A program made the translations under genes and the position numbers. Shown one piece after another: positions 27,359 to 36,203 of a DNA stretch of 64,000 nt. A model generated the notes under the pieces. It made no database searches. It saw nothing but the letters and a program-made list of their open reading frames with translations, and had not been told where the DNA came from. Every line of letters starts with the position of its first letter. Position 1 is the stretch's first letter. Source of the DNA: CAZTHK01 sp964613215 (GTDB taxonomy: Bacteria > Krumholzibacteriota > Krumholzibacteriia > Krumholzibacteriales > CAZTHK01); NCBI GenBank assembly GCA_964613215.1, contig CAZTHK010000009.1:80527-144526 (forward strand), written 5' to 3'.

Positions 27359-27575
27359 GAGCTGGCCGATTCAGTTTCTGTTTAAAGGACTGAGCATTTA
27401 ATGCAACAATCTATAATCCGTTTTTAAATAAGCAGTTATAAATTTACTGCAATCCGTTTGATTGTTTTTTTGTTGATGGAACGATATATGCGGATATAAG
27501 GAACAACGAGTGATTGTGATAAAGGTTGCGATCCGCGGACTCGCCGTTCCTGAGCTGGAGTAAGACCTGGCAGGT

Positions 27576-27597
27576 GCCCCGGAGGAAACTCCGGGGC
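27576..27597 (+). terminator. GC-rich 9-bp hairpin with GAAA tetraloop
   Basis: GCCCCGGAG, loop GAAA, CTCCGGGGC forms a perfect 9-bp stem followed by TTGTATTTAT. The T-rich side is on the plus strand, so it would end plus-strand transcripts. It may terminate the Bat operon read-through or a small RNA starting near 27315. Confidence 0.55.
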
Positions 27598-27788
27598 TTG
27601 TATTTATACCCGTCCGGATTTTATAAACCGGTAAAGGGCGCTTTGAGTACAATAATATCTAACGACAGGGATTATGATACGCTGCAGTGCATGGCCTGTC
27701 CCGCTCAATTTGGAGGAAACAGAAATATTCAAACCAGCAATGGTTTGACCTTACCCCTTGCCTCTACTGCTCCACCCCGGTTACTTTG

Positions 27789-27817
27789 TTGACATGGGGT
27801 GTACTCTATTTTATACT
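27789..27817 (+). promoter_or_regulatory. Near-consensus sigma-70 promoter of the V-ATPase operon
   Basis: TTGACA (27789-27794), a 17-base spacer and TATACT (27812-27817) match the housekeeping consensus in 11 of 12 positions. The predicted start near 27824 leaves only six bases before ATG 27830 but 47 before TTG 27872, which decides the start of the first ATPase gene. Confidence 0.8.
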
Positions 27818-27871
27818 TTCCCAGCCTGAATGAACAATACTGATTGTTTCTATCCCAGAGGTAAGTCTGAG

Positions 27872-28192
27872 TTGAAAGAGATAGTAGAAAAGATCATAAC
27901 TGCCGAAAAGGAAGTAAGCCGGGAGATAGAGAAAGCCCAGAATGAAGCCAGTGATATCATCAACCAGGCTGAGCAGGAAGCCCGAAAGATAAATGAACAG
28001 GGCAGGAAGAAAGCTGTGGAGAGGTCTCAGGAGATAAGGGATGAGATGAAGAAGGAGGCTGAGGAAGAGAGGAGGCGGAGGGTGGCCGAAGTAAAGAAGA
28101 GCAGTGAGGATCTCATATCATCCGGAGAGGAAGAGATCCGGGAGGCGGTTTCTGATATAACCGCCATGATAACGGCCGGGAATGACCGGTGA
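27872..28192 (+). CDS. V-type ATPase peripheral-stalk subunit (H/G-like)
   Basis: This short, almost wholly helical coiled-coil protein (LKEIVEKIITAEKEVSREIEKAQNEA, then Glu/Lys/Arg-rich heptads) matches the AhaH / subunit G-like peripheral stalk partner of subunit E. I use the TTG at 27872 because AGAGGTAAG lies 8 bases upstream and the promoter at 27789 leaves no room for an untranslated leader before the in-frame ATG at 27830. The product is 106 residues. It is the first gene of the V-ATPase operon. Confidence 0.8.
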   Translation: MKEIVEKIITAEKEVSREIEKAQNEASDIINQAEQEARKINEQGRKKAVERSQEIRDEMKKEAEEERRRRVAEVKKSSEDLISSGEEEIREAVSDITAMITAGNDR

Positions 28193-28303
28193 TTCCCTCC
28201 ACGGATAGGTGATAATTTTTCCGGCGGTCGGGCCGGCAGTAATATTCTTATTTTCATGCCAGAATGTTTGGGAGGGAGTTGTTTTTAAGGGATTGCCAGA
28301 AGG

Positions 28304-29365
28304 ATGATTTTTAAACCGGTAAAGAAATACTCCCTGGTTAATGCCAAGGTAAGGGCCCGTTTGAGCACCCTGCTGGGGAATAAAGAAATCATGGATCTTG
28401 TACAGGCGGGCGATCTGTCGGAGTTCTATGCCGCCATGTCCAGTACGGTGTATGAAGATATATTCTCCTCTCCCCGGCTTAAATTCGATCCCAGGATAGG
28501 GGAGAAGATGCTCCTGGAGAAGGAGATAAGCTGGCATATAGAACTTACCCGGGATCTCCGCGGACCGGAGAGGGAGCTGGTGGAACATTTTCTTCAGAGA
28601 TACGAAATAGAGAATCTGAAGACCGCCCTGCGAATCAGAGAGAGGGAACGGGGGGAGGAAGAGATGAAATACCTGGTAGATAACGGGTTGCCCCACCGGC
28701 TTGATTATATGAAGATATCGCAGTGCCCCAGCATGGAGGAGGTTATACCGCTGCTGTCCGGGACTCCATATCAGGTATCGGTAGAGAGAGCATATCCGGA
28801 ATATCAGGAACGGGAGACTCTTTTCCCCGTGGAGGTGGAGCTGGAGCTGGATTTTTTCAGAGAGCTGAACCAGAAAATCGAGTCCCTGGACAGGAGAGAC
28901 CGTAAACCTGCCCGCAAGCTGATGGGGCTGGAGATAGACCGGAAGAACATCTCCTGGCTGATAAGGTTGAGGTTCTACTATGATTTTCCGGTGGGAAGCC
29001 TGATGCATTACAATATACCCGGTGGGCTGAGCCTTACCAGGGAGAGGTTGAGGGAGGCATTCGCTTCCGAAACAATTTACGGAGTGCTTACCGGGGCCAT
29101 GGAGAAATCATTTCCCCGGGGTGCCAGTTTCATTTCCAGGGGGGAGGAGCTGGGTCGGTTGTATCTGATGGAGATTATACTGTGGAATTATCTGCTGGTG
29201 GAGGCAAGAAAGACCCTGGGAGGATTTCCATTTACCATCGGGACCGTTCTGGCATATCTGATACTGAAGAGAACCGAGGTAAGAAATATTATTACCATTC
29301 TGAACGGCAAGGTATACGGGATGGAGGGCGGGGACATTGAGGGTCACCTGAGAGGAGCTTTTTAG
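28304..29365 (+). CDS. ntpC: V-type ATPase subunit C
   Basis: Subunit C (d in eukaryotes) is the central-stalk socket that joins the rotor axle to the proteolipid ring. The 353-residue protein opens with the typical YSLVNAKVRARLSTLLGNKEI and contains the three-fold repeated helical layout, including RYEIENLKTALRIRERER, LEIDRKNISWLIRLRFYYDFP and ILKRTEVRNIITILNGKVYG. Length is normal. It lies 111 bases after the stalk gene and nine before subunit I. Confidence 0.9.
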   Translation: MIFKPVKKYSLVNAKVRARLSTLLGNKEIMDLVQAGDLSEFYAAMSSTVYEDIFSSPRLKFDPRIGEKMLLEKEISWHIELTRDLRGPERELVEHFLQRYEIENLKTALRIRERERGEEEMKYLVDNGLPHRLDYMKISQCPSMEEVIPLLSGTPYQVSVERAYPEYQERETLFPVEVELELDFFRELNQKIESLDRRDRKPARKLMGLEIDRKNISWLIRLRFYYDFPVGSLMHYNIPGGLSLTRERLREAFASETIYGVLTGAMEKSFPRGASFISRGEELGRLYLMEIILWNYLLVEARKTLGGFPFTIGTVLAYLILKRTEVRNIITILNGKVYGMEGGDIEGHLRGAF

Positions 29366-29374
29366 GAGGCGTGA

Positions 29375-31363
29375 ATGTTTACCCCTGAAAAGATGCATCA
29401 GATAAATGTAGTGGTTTTCGAAACCGAAGTGGATGCGGTAGCCAGAACGGTTCTGCGGCTGGGGCTTCTTCACCTGGTTCAGCTGGATGACTCTGGTGAA
29501 TGGGCCGGTGAGCTGGATCAGGTCAGAATGGACAAACTGGGATCCAGGATAGAAGGGGTGAGAGCCCGGGTGTCCGGGCTGATGAAGAATCTGGGTATCA
29601 GGGAGTTGCCCAGGGAGAAGAAGGAATACTCTCCACCGGAGGTTACACCGGATTTAATAAGCGAAGTGGAGAGGGATATCTCCACTCTGGAGGACCGCCT
29701 TGAAACCATCCGGCAGAGGGAAGACCAGCTCTACAACCGCCGGGAGAAGCTGGAGGGTATGCTGACGGAATTTGCACCCCTGTCAGATCTGAGGGTCCCC
29801 GTTTCGGAATCACCCTATACCTTTCTGCTGATGCGTTACGGTGAGGTTGAGCGGGAGAACCTGGACTACATCAGAGATAAGATTTCTTCCCTCTCCGCTG
29901 TGCTTCTCACCCTCTCCAGTGAGGGGGAGAGGGAAGTAGTGCTCCTGGTCGGTTTGAAGTCCGACCGTCTCAAATTGAAGCGGATACTCAGGGAGGCGGC
30001 TTTCCGGGAGATGGAGATTCCGGAGAAGGCGAAAGAAACCGCCCCTGCCACCGATGAGTTGAAGGATAAGATAGAACAAATCGACGGACAGCTTTCGGAA
30101 GTTTCAAAAGAAATTAATGAACTTAAAGAAAAGAATACCACCAGGCTGCTGGAGTGGCACCGGGCTCTTACCGCCGCCCACCTGCTGATGAAGGTGAAGG
30201 GCTACCTTAAGAAAACCCGCAAGACTTATGTTCTTTCCGGATGGATACCAAGCAACAAGAGGAAGCTGGTGGAAAAGGAGATACTGAGAGAAGCCAGGGG
30301 TAGGGCCATAATTGAAGTTATCCCGCCGGCTGAGATCACCGGATACCGGCGGGGCAAACTGAAAGTGCCGGTACTGCTGAAACATCCGCGGTTTTTCAGA
30401 CCCTTTCAGATGCTGGTGTCCAGCTTTGGAACCCCCGGCTACAGGCTTATCGATCCCACCCCGGTGGTGGCTATAAGTTTTATGGTCATGTTCGGGATGA
30501 TGTTCGGGGATATCGGACACGGAGTCGTTCTGGCTGTGCTGGGATACCTGCTCGGTTTCAGGGGTACCTCCGGGAACGAAGGGAAGGTTCTGGCAGGCAG
30601 GCTGGCTTTCTATTGCGGACTTTCTTCCATACTGTTCGGTTTTATGTTCGGGAGCATCTTCGGGGTGGAGGATCTGATCCCCCATATCTGGATGAAACCG
30701 ATGAACAATGTGCTCTATTTCTTCAAGGTGGCGCTATACTTCGGAATAGCCATGATTACCCTGGGGATAATATTCAACCTGGTCAACGCCGTCAGGACCA
30801 GGAACATCCGGGAGGCGCTGTTCGGCCAGTCGGGTCTGGTGAGTGCGGTAATTTACTGGGTAGGGGTGGGTGTGGTATCGGTTTTTCTGGCCAACAGATC
30901 GATACCGGTCATTTTACTCGTTTTCGCCCTGGGTATTCCAGTGCTGTTACTGTTCCTCCGGGAGCCCATCATGGCCCTGATTCAACATCGCCATGTGTCA
31001 TTCAGCGGTGGTGTGTTGACCTATCTTATGGAGACTGTGATAGAGGTGATGGAAATAGTGACCGGGTACCTGGGCAATACGGTATCATTTATCCGTGTGG
31101 CTGCATTCTCCCTGGCTCATGTGGGATTGTTCATTGCGGTTTTCAGCATGGCCGACATGGTACGGGGCAAGAGCGGGGGAATAGTATACTGGTCACTGAT
31201 TATGCTGGTGGGCAATATTGTTATAATAGGCCTGGAGGGCCTGGTGGTTACTATTCAGGCCATTCGTCTGGAGTATTATGAATTTTTCGGCAAGTTCTTC
31301 GTAGGTGGCGGAGAAAGCTATAAACCGATTGGTCTGGGAGGAAGTCCCGATCATCAAGAATGA
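29375..31363 (+). CDS. ntpI: V-type ATPase subunit I (a subunit)
   Basis: Subunit I is the stator that carries the ion half-channels. GGAGG precedes the ATG. The 662-residue protein has a cytoplasmic N-terminal half with MHQINVVVFETEVDAVARTVLRLGLLHLVQL and long coiled coil. A membrane half from about residue 355 includes FMVMFGMMFGDIGHGVVLAVLGYLLG and FIRVAAFSLAHVGLF, the helix with the functional Arg. All expected membrane helices seem present. Confidence 0.94.
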   Translation: MFTPEKMHQINVVVFETEVDAVARTVLRLGLLHLVQLDDSGEWAGELDQVRMDKLGSRIEGVRARVSGLMKNLGIRELPREKKEYSPPEVTPDLISEVERDISTLEDRLETIRQREDQLYNRREKLEGMLTEFAPLSDLRVPVSESPYTFLLMRYGEVERENLDYIRDKISSLSAVLLTLSSEGEREVVLLVGLKSDRLKLKRILREAAFREMEIPEKAKETAPATDELKDKIEQIDGQLSEVSKEINELKEKNTTRLLEWHRALTAAHLLMKVKGYLKKTRKTYVLSGWIPSNKRKLVEKEILREARGRAIIEVIPPAEITGYRRGKLKVPVLLKHPRFFRPFQMLVSSFGTPGYRLIDPTPVVAISFMVMFGMMFGDIGHGVVLAVLGYLLGFRGTSGNEGKVLAGRLAFYCGLSSILFGFMFGSIFGVEDLIPHIWMKPMNNVLYFFKVALYFGIAMITLGIIFNLVNAVRTRNIREALFGQSGLVSAVIYWVGVGVVSVFLANRSIPVILLVFALGIPVLLLFLREPIMALIQHRHVSFSGGVLTYLMETVIEVMEIVTGYLGNTVSFIRVAAFSLAHVGLFIAVFSMADMVRGKSGGIVYWSLIMLVGNIVIIGLEGLVVTIQAIRLEYYEFFGKFFVGGGESYKPIGLGGSPDHQE

Positions 31364-31378
31364 AAGGAGAGGCAAGGA

Positions 31379-31783
31379 ATGTCACAGCAGTTGAATCGGA
31401 GAAGAAGGATGAAGAGGTGGATAACCATTTCATCAACCGCTGTATTTTCTGCTGTAGTTCTGGTGCTGGTGATAACTCTGATAAGTACCGCTGTCAGGGT
31501 TCATGGCCGGCAGACCGGGGCAGAAGAGGCCACTCAGGCGGTGACTGAATATTCTCCCCAGAGAGCCAGGGTGACCATGTGGGGTTTTGCAGCAGCGGCT
31601 TTTTCCACCGCGGTGGGAAGTGTGGGTGCTGGTATAGCTGTTGCCTATGTTGGTTCGGCAGCCCTGGGAGCCATCGGGGAGAAACCGGAACTGGCAGCCA
31701 GAGCGCTTATTTATGTCGGACTGGCCGAGGGAATCGCTATCTACGGATTGATTATTTCCATTATGATTCTTACCCGGTTGTAG
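31379..31783 (+). CDS. ntpK: V-type ATPase proteolipid subunit K with N-terminal extension
   Basis: The core is one c-type hairpin: FAAAAFSTAVGSVGAGIAVAYVGSAALGAIGEKPE and LIYVGLAEGIAIYGLIISIMIL, with the ion-binding Glu in GLAEGIA. No Gln appears at the usual Na+-ligand site of the first helix and no Ser/Thr follows the Glu, which points to H+ coupling. The 134-residue product has an extra membrane segment (FSAVVLVLVITLISTAV) after a basic RRRRMKRW, then a 30-residue linker. This segment may be a signal sequence or a third helix. AAGGAGAGG precedes ATG 31379. Confidence 0.9.
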   Translation: MSQQLNRRRRMKRWITISSTAVFSAVVLVLVITLISTAVRVHGRQTGAEEATQAVTEYSPQRARVTMWGFAAAAFSTAVGSVGAGIAVAYVGSAALGAIGEKPELAARALIYVGLAEGIAIYGLIISIMILTRL

Positions 31784-31996
31784 AAAATTTGAGATTATTC
31801 AGCAGGGTATCTGCTATCCCTGCCGGCATAACCGGATGTGCGGTCAGACAGTGATGATTATGAAATAAGCATGGTTATTATTTGTTAAATAAATATTTTG
31901 GTGTTAAGTTGGAGTTCAATTGGTTATTCGAAGCTGTGTTGGGGAGGCCGGGTGGTAATATTGATTCAGTCGCCTGACGGGAGTGATTGCAGGTAA

Positions 31997-32302
31997 ATGA
32001 AATTTTTCGTTATTGCGGATGAACATACCGTTACCGGTTTTAAGCTGGTGGGTCTGGAGGGTGAAGTGGTGGAATCGGATGATGAAGCCAGGGAAGCTCT
32101 GGGAAGAGCATTTGAATCCGGAGATATCGGAATTATCATCATTACTGAAAAGATAGCTGCTTCCATACGTCAGGAGGTGGAAAAATTCACCTTCGGTCAG
32201 GCCTTTCCTCTCATTATAGAGATCCCCGACAGGGAAGGTCCCATGGAGGGGAGGGTATCCATCCGTGAAATGGTCCGTTCTGCGGTGGGGGTGAAGATAT
32301 AG
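31997..32302 (+). CDS. V-type ATPase subunit F
   Basis: Subunit F is the small Rossmann-like regulator bound to the central stalk subunit D. The 101 residues begin MKFFVIADEHTVTGFKLVGLEG and contain DIGIIIITEKIAASIRQEV and PLIIEIPDREGPMEG, all family landmarks. It is 213 bases after subunit K, the largest gap in the operon; I see no gene and no clear promoter in that gap. Confidence 0.92.
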   Translation: MKFFVIADEHTVTGFKLVGLEGEVVESDDEAREALGRAFESGDIGIIIITEKIAASIRQEVEKFTFGQAFPLIIEIPDREGPMEGRVSIREMVRSAVGVKI

Positions 32303-32334
32303 GCTCACCCGTTCAGTCAGCAGGGAGTTGAGAT

Positions 32335-32976
32335 TTGGTTGACAGAAAATCTGTAGAAGATATTTGCCAGCGGATAAGGAAGGATGGCAGGAAGGAGATA
32401 GATTCAATCCTGGATAAGGCCGGGCGTACCGCCGCTAGTATCGTTGAGAAGGCAGGGAAAGAGGCTGAACAGGTCGCTGAAGAGATTGTCCGGGAGGGTA
32501 AGAATAAGGGTGAATCCGCCCGGCGTAGGATACTGTCCAGTGTAAACATAGAGGTTAAGCGAACCAGCCTTAAGGCCAGGGAAGAGGTGATATCCGAGGT
32601 TAACAGAAGGGTGAAGAGGAGACTCGCTGAAATAAGGGAGGAGGATAGATACAGCGCCATATTGCTGAAATTAAGCAGGGAGGCAATTAACTCCCTGGAG
32701 GGGAGAAGCTTTGTGGTTTACCTGGACCGGCGGGATATTGACCTCTTCAACCGGAGTGTCCTGGACGGGCTGAGGGAGATGGAAGGTAGAGAAGGGGAAC
32801 CCGCAGAGATAGAAGCCAGGCCCCTGGAGGGTGGTACCGCAGGGGGGGTCAAGGTGGGGGTCCCCAGGGGAAATGTAATATTCGACAACACCTTCGAGGG
32901 GCGTATGTACCGTATGCGGGAAGATATAAGAAATGTAATATTCCAACGGATCTTCGCCAAAAAAGGAGAGAAGTAA
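32335..32976 (+). CDS. ntpE: V-type ATPase subunit E
   Basis: Subunit E is the peripheral-stalk protein that caps the catalytic head. The start is TTG 32335, with CAGGGAG 8 bases upstream. The N-terminal half is a long coiled coil (RIRKDGRKEIDSILDKAGRTAASIVEKAGKE) and the C-terminal half holds the globular domain, ending GGVKVGVPRGNVIFDNTFEGRMYRMREDIRNVIFQRIF, which is diagnostic. It has 213 residues. Subunit A starts four bases after its stop. Confidence 0.9.
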   Translation: MVDRKSVEDICQRIRKDGRKEIDSILDKAGRTAASIVEKAGKEAEQVAEEIVREGKNKGESARRRILSSVNIEVKRTSLKAREEVISEVNRRVKRRLAEIREEDRYSAILLKLSREAINSLEGRSFVVYLDRRDIDLFNRSVLDGLREMEGREGEPAEIEARPLEGGTAGGVKVGVPRGNVIFDNTFEGRMYRMREDIRNVIFQRIFAKKGEK

Positions 32977-32980
32977 TAGA

Positions 32981-34753
32981 GTGGTGCTTGAGATAATTGG
33001 AAAGGTGGATAAGGTTATCGGGCCGGTAGTCCGGGCGAGGGGGGTCAAGAATGCCAGGATGCTGGACCTGGTGGAGGTAGGGGACAATCACCTGGTAGGA
33101 GAGATAGTTAAACTGGTGGATGAGGAGGCCAGCATTCAGGTGTACGAGGACACCACCGGATTAACCCCCGGCACCGATATATACAGTGCCGGCGAGCCGC
33201 TGTCGGTAGAACTGGGGCCCGGATTACTGGGAACCATATACGATGGTATTCAGAGGCCTCTGGAGGAGATTCGTGACAGAACCAACCAGTATATCCAGAG
33301 GGGAATTCATGTAGCCTCCATAGACAGGCAGAGGGAGTGGGACTTCAAGCCGGTAATTAAGGTGGGAGATGAGGTGGAGGGTGGAGAGGTAGTGGGCACC
33401 ATCCAGGAGAGCGGTCTGATCGAACACCGTGTGCTGATCAGCCCGGAGACAGGGGGAAGGGTGAGCTGGGTAGCTGAAGCAGGATCTTACAATGCGGAGC
33501 AGACGGTGGCAAGGGTGGAAGATCCATCCGGCAGGGAGATTGAGGTCAGGATGATTCAGCGGTGGCCGGTAAGGATTGGCCGCCCCCTGAAGAAGAGGCT
33601 TCCGCTTCATATGCCGCTTATTACCGGTCAGAGGGTGGTGGATACATTGTTCCCCGTAGCCAAGGGAGGGACCGTGGTGGTGCCGGGAGGATTCGGTACC
33701 GGAAAAACCATGCTCCAGCATGCCCTTTCAAAGTGGAGTGATGCAGATATCATAGTCTATATCGGCTGTGGCGAGCGGGGGAATGAGATGACCGATGTTC
33801 TAAAGGAGTTTCCCCGGCTGATAGATCCCCGTACCCAGAGGCCGATTATGGAGAGAACGGTATTGATAGCCAATACTTCCAATATGCCTGTGGCCGCCCG
33901 GGAAGCCTCCATATATACCGGTATTACAATTGCAGAGTATTACCGGGACCAGGGCTACCATGTAGCCATCATGGCAGATTCCACCTCCAGGTGGGCGGAG
34001 GCTCTCAGAGAGTTGTCCGGCCGGATGGAGGAGATGCCGGCGGATGAAGGATTTCCCGCCTATCTGCCCACCCGGCTGGCGGGGTTCTATGAGAGGGGCG
34101 GCATAGGCGAGACTCTTTGCGGAAGGGAAGGTTCTATCAGTGTAGTGGGCAGTGTATCACCTCCCGGGGGTGATTTTTCCGAGCCGGTAACCCAGCATAC
34201 CAAAAGGTTCGTCGGCTGCCTGTGGGCCCTGGACAGGAAGCTGGCCAATGCCCGCCACTATCCCGCCATCTCCTGGCTGGACAGCTACAGCGAGTATATA
34301 GATTCAATCAGCGACTGGTGGCAGGAGCGATCCGGGGGAGAGTGGTTGAAGCTGAGAAGGAAGATAATGGACCTGCTTCAGCAGGAGGGAAAGCTGCAGC
34401 AGGTGGTCAAGCTGGTAGGGCCGGATGTTTTGCCGGATACCCAGAGGATAGTTCTGGAAACCTGTATCATGTTCAAGAACGCTTTCCTGCAGCAGAACAG
34501 TTTCGACCCGGTGGATATGTACTGCTCCCCGGACAAACAGATGAAACTGCTTAAAGTTATCTTGATGTTCTATGAACTGGGTCTGGAGAATATCAAGAAG
34601 GGGGCCAACATACACCAGTTCAAGAAACTGGATGTATACTCCGCCATCATGCGGGTCAAATTCTCCGTGCCCAATGATGAGATAGAAAAGATCGATCAGA
34701 TAGCCGAGAGGCTGAGGAGTTCCATGCAGCGTATTTCAGAGATGTATGAGTGA
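32981..34753 (+). CDS. ntpA: V-type ATPase catalytic subunit A
   Basis: Subunit A hydrolyses or makes ATP in the cytoplasmic head. The GTG start gives 590 residues, beginning LEIIGKVDKVIGPVVRARG. The P-loop is GGFGTGKT with Lys242 (usual form GPFGSGKT, so Pro is replaced by Gly). The bulge region and the ADSTSRWAEALRELSGRMEEMPADEGFPAYLPTRLAGFYERGG segment with the catalytic Glu area are complete. Its stop overlaps the next open frame (GTGA). Confidence 0.97.
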   Translation: MVLEIIGKVDKVIGPVVRARGVKNARMLDLVEVGDNHLVGEIVKLVDEEASIQVYEDTTGLTPGTDIYSAGEPLSVELGPGLLGTIYDGIQRPLEEIRDRTNQYIQRGIHVASIDRQREWDFKPVIKVGDEVEGGEVVGTIQESGLIEHRVLISPETGGRVSWVAEAGSYNAEQTVARVEDPSGREIEVRMIQRWPVRIGRPLKKRLPLHMPLITGQRVVDTLFPVAKGGTVVVPGGFGTGKTMLQHALSKWSDADIIVYIGCGERGNEMTDVLKEFPRLIDPRTQRPIMERTVLIANTSNMPVAAREASIYTGITIAEYYRDQGYHVAIMADSTSRWAEALRELSGRMEEMPADEGFPAYLPTRLAGFYERGGIGETLCGREGSISVVGSVSPPGGDFSEPVTQHTKRFVGCLWALDRKLANARHYPAISWLDSYSEYIDSISDWWQERSGGEWLKLRRKIMDLLQQEGKLQQVVKLVGPDVLPDTQRIVLETCIMFKNAFLQQNSFDPVDMYCSPDKQMKLLKVILMFYELGLENIKKGANIHQFKKLDVYSAIMRVKFSVPNDEIEKIDQIAERLRSSMQRISEMYE

Positions 34754-34767
34754 GAGATGGTAGTGAA

Positions 34768-36159
34768 ATGACCGAACAGAAACTTTTCCGGGGGAGGGAA
34801 TACATTGGAATCAAGGAGATATCAGGTCCCCTGGTAATGGTAGAGGGTATTCATAATGTAGGCTACAACGAACTGGCCGAAGTGGTGGATCCGGATGGCA
34901 GGGTGAGACTGGGCATGATACTGGAGAGCAGTGAAGGAGCTGCGGTTATCCAGGTCTTCGAGGGGACTTATGGTCTCTCTTTGCCGGATACCCGGGTAAG
35001 GTTCAGGGGAGAGCCCCTGATGTTCGGAGTAAGCGAGGAGATTCTGGGCAGGGTGTTCAACGGACTGGGAAAGCCCATCGATGACGGGCCTCCTCCCAGG
35101 TCGGACAGGGCGGCGGATATTAACGGCCTTCCCATAAATCCCACCGCCAGGGAGTATCCCAGCAAGTTCATCCAGACCGGCATATCGGCCATAGATGGCA
35201 TGAACACACTGGTGCGGGGTCAGAAGCTGCCCATATTCTCCGGCACCGGCCTGCCCCATAATAACATTGTGGCTCAGATTACCAGGCAGGCCAGGATCGT
35301 GGGAGAGGAGACGGAATTCGCCATCGTATTCGCTGCCATGGGGATCAAACATGATATTGCCAGATTCTTTATCACTAACTTCGAGGATTCCGGGGTTCTG
35401 GAGAATGTGGTGCTTTTCCTGAATCTTGCCGATGATCCTTCGGTGGAGAGGCTGGTTACTCCCAGAACCGCTCTTACCGCCGCCGAGCATCTGGCCTTCG
35501 ACCTGAATATGCATGTTCTTGTTATATTAACCGATATGACCAACTATTGCGAATCACTCCGTGAGATCTCCACGGTCAGGGAGGAGATACCCAGCAGGAA
35601 AGGATATCCTGGATACCTGTACAGTGACCTGTCCAGCATATACGAGAGGGCCGGTATGATAACCGGGGTAAAGGGTTCCATTACTCAGATGCCCCTGCTG
35701 ACCATGCCCAATGACGATATATCACATCCCGTTCCGGACCTTTCCGGGTATATCACCGAGGGGCAGATAGTGCTGGAGAGGGATCTGAATCACCGTAATA
35801 TCTATCCGCCCATAGCGGGTCTTCCCTCTCTCTCCCGTCTGATGAAGGATGGTATAGGGGAGGGAATGACCAGAGAGGACCACTCTCACATAGCCAGTCA
35901 GCTGTTTGCGGCATACTCCCATGTAAAGGATGTCAGGGCTCTGGCGGCAGTGATAGGTGAGGAGGAGCTGACACCCCTGGATAAGGTGTACATGGAGTTC
36001 GGCAATAAGTTTGAACAGGAATTCCTGTCCCAGGGTGAGTACGAGGACCGGGATGTAATAACCACTCTGGATATTGGATGGGAGGTTATATCACATTTGC
36101 CCAGGGAGGAGCTCCACAGGATAACCGAAGAGGAACTTGATAAATATTACGGCGGGTAG
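34768..36159 (+). CDS. ntpB: V-type ATPase non-catalytic subunit B
   Basis: Subunit B alternates with A in the head and completes the nucleotide sites. I place the start at ATG 34768; an in-frame GTG at 34750 overlapping the subunit A stop is possible. The protein opens YIGIKEISGPLVMVEGIHNVGYNELAEV and carries GRVFNGLGKPIDDGP, IQTGISAIDGMNTLVRGQKLPIFSGTGLPHN and GSITQMPLLTMPNDDISHPVPDLSGYITEGQI. It lacks a P-loop Lys, as expected. The length of 463 is typical. Confidence 0.96.
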   Translation: MTEQKLFRGREYIGIKEISGPLVMVEGIHNVGYNELAEVVDPDGRVRLGMILESSEGAAVIQVFEGTYGLSLPDTRVRFRGEPLMFGVSEEILGRVFNGLGKPIDDGPPPRSDRAADINGLPINPTAREYPSKFIQTGISAIDGMNTLVRGQKLPIFSGTGLPHNNIVAQITRQARIVGEETEFAIVFAAMGIKHDIARFFITNFEDSGVLENVVLFLNLADDPSVERLVTPRTALTAAEHLAFDLNMHVLVILTDMTNYCESLREISTVREEIPSRKGYPGYLYSDLSSIYERAGMITGVKGSITQMPLLTMPNDDISHPVPDLSGYITEGQIVLERDLNHRNIYPPIAGLPSLSRLMKDGIGEGMTREDHSHIASQLFAAYSHVKDVRALAAVIGEEELTPLDKVYMEFGNKFEQEFLSQGEYEDRDVITTLDIGWEVISHLPREELHRITEEELDKYYGG

Positions 36160-36203
36160 AGAATTCCGCCAAAGGGTAAATAACGGGAGAGGTGTAGAAG
36201 AAA

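Larger units (their letters stand above)
27130..27871. other. Long untranslated region between the Bat and V-ATPase operons
   Basis: This 742-base stretch has no frame I can support. Short open frames here use codons unlike the neighbouring genes. It does contain ordered signals on the plus strand: a perfect TATAAT at 27308, an 18-base palindrome at 27341, a 9-bp hairpin at 27576 and a near-consensus promoter at 27789, each listed separately. The first three could define a small untranslated RNA of roughly 290 bases. Confidence 0.55.

Noticed and set aside
27526..27792. An 88-codon plus-strand frame before the V-ATPase operon
   Set aside because: It runs through the GC-rich hairpin and part of the promoter, has no ribosome site, and its composition is unlike neighbouring proteins.
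27130..27830. tRNA or other known structural RNA in the long spacer
   Set aside because: I looked for the GTTCRANNC T-arm and CCA-end pattern, an SRP-RNA-like GGAAGGAAGC core and similar signs here and in other spacers, and found none.
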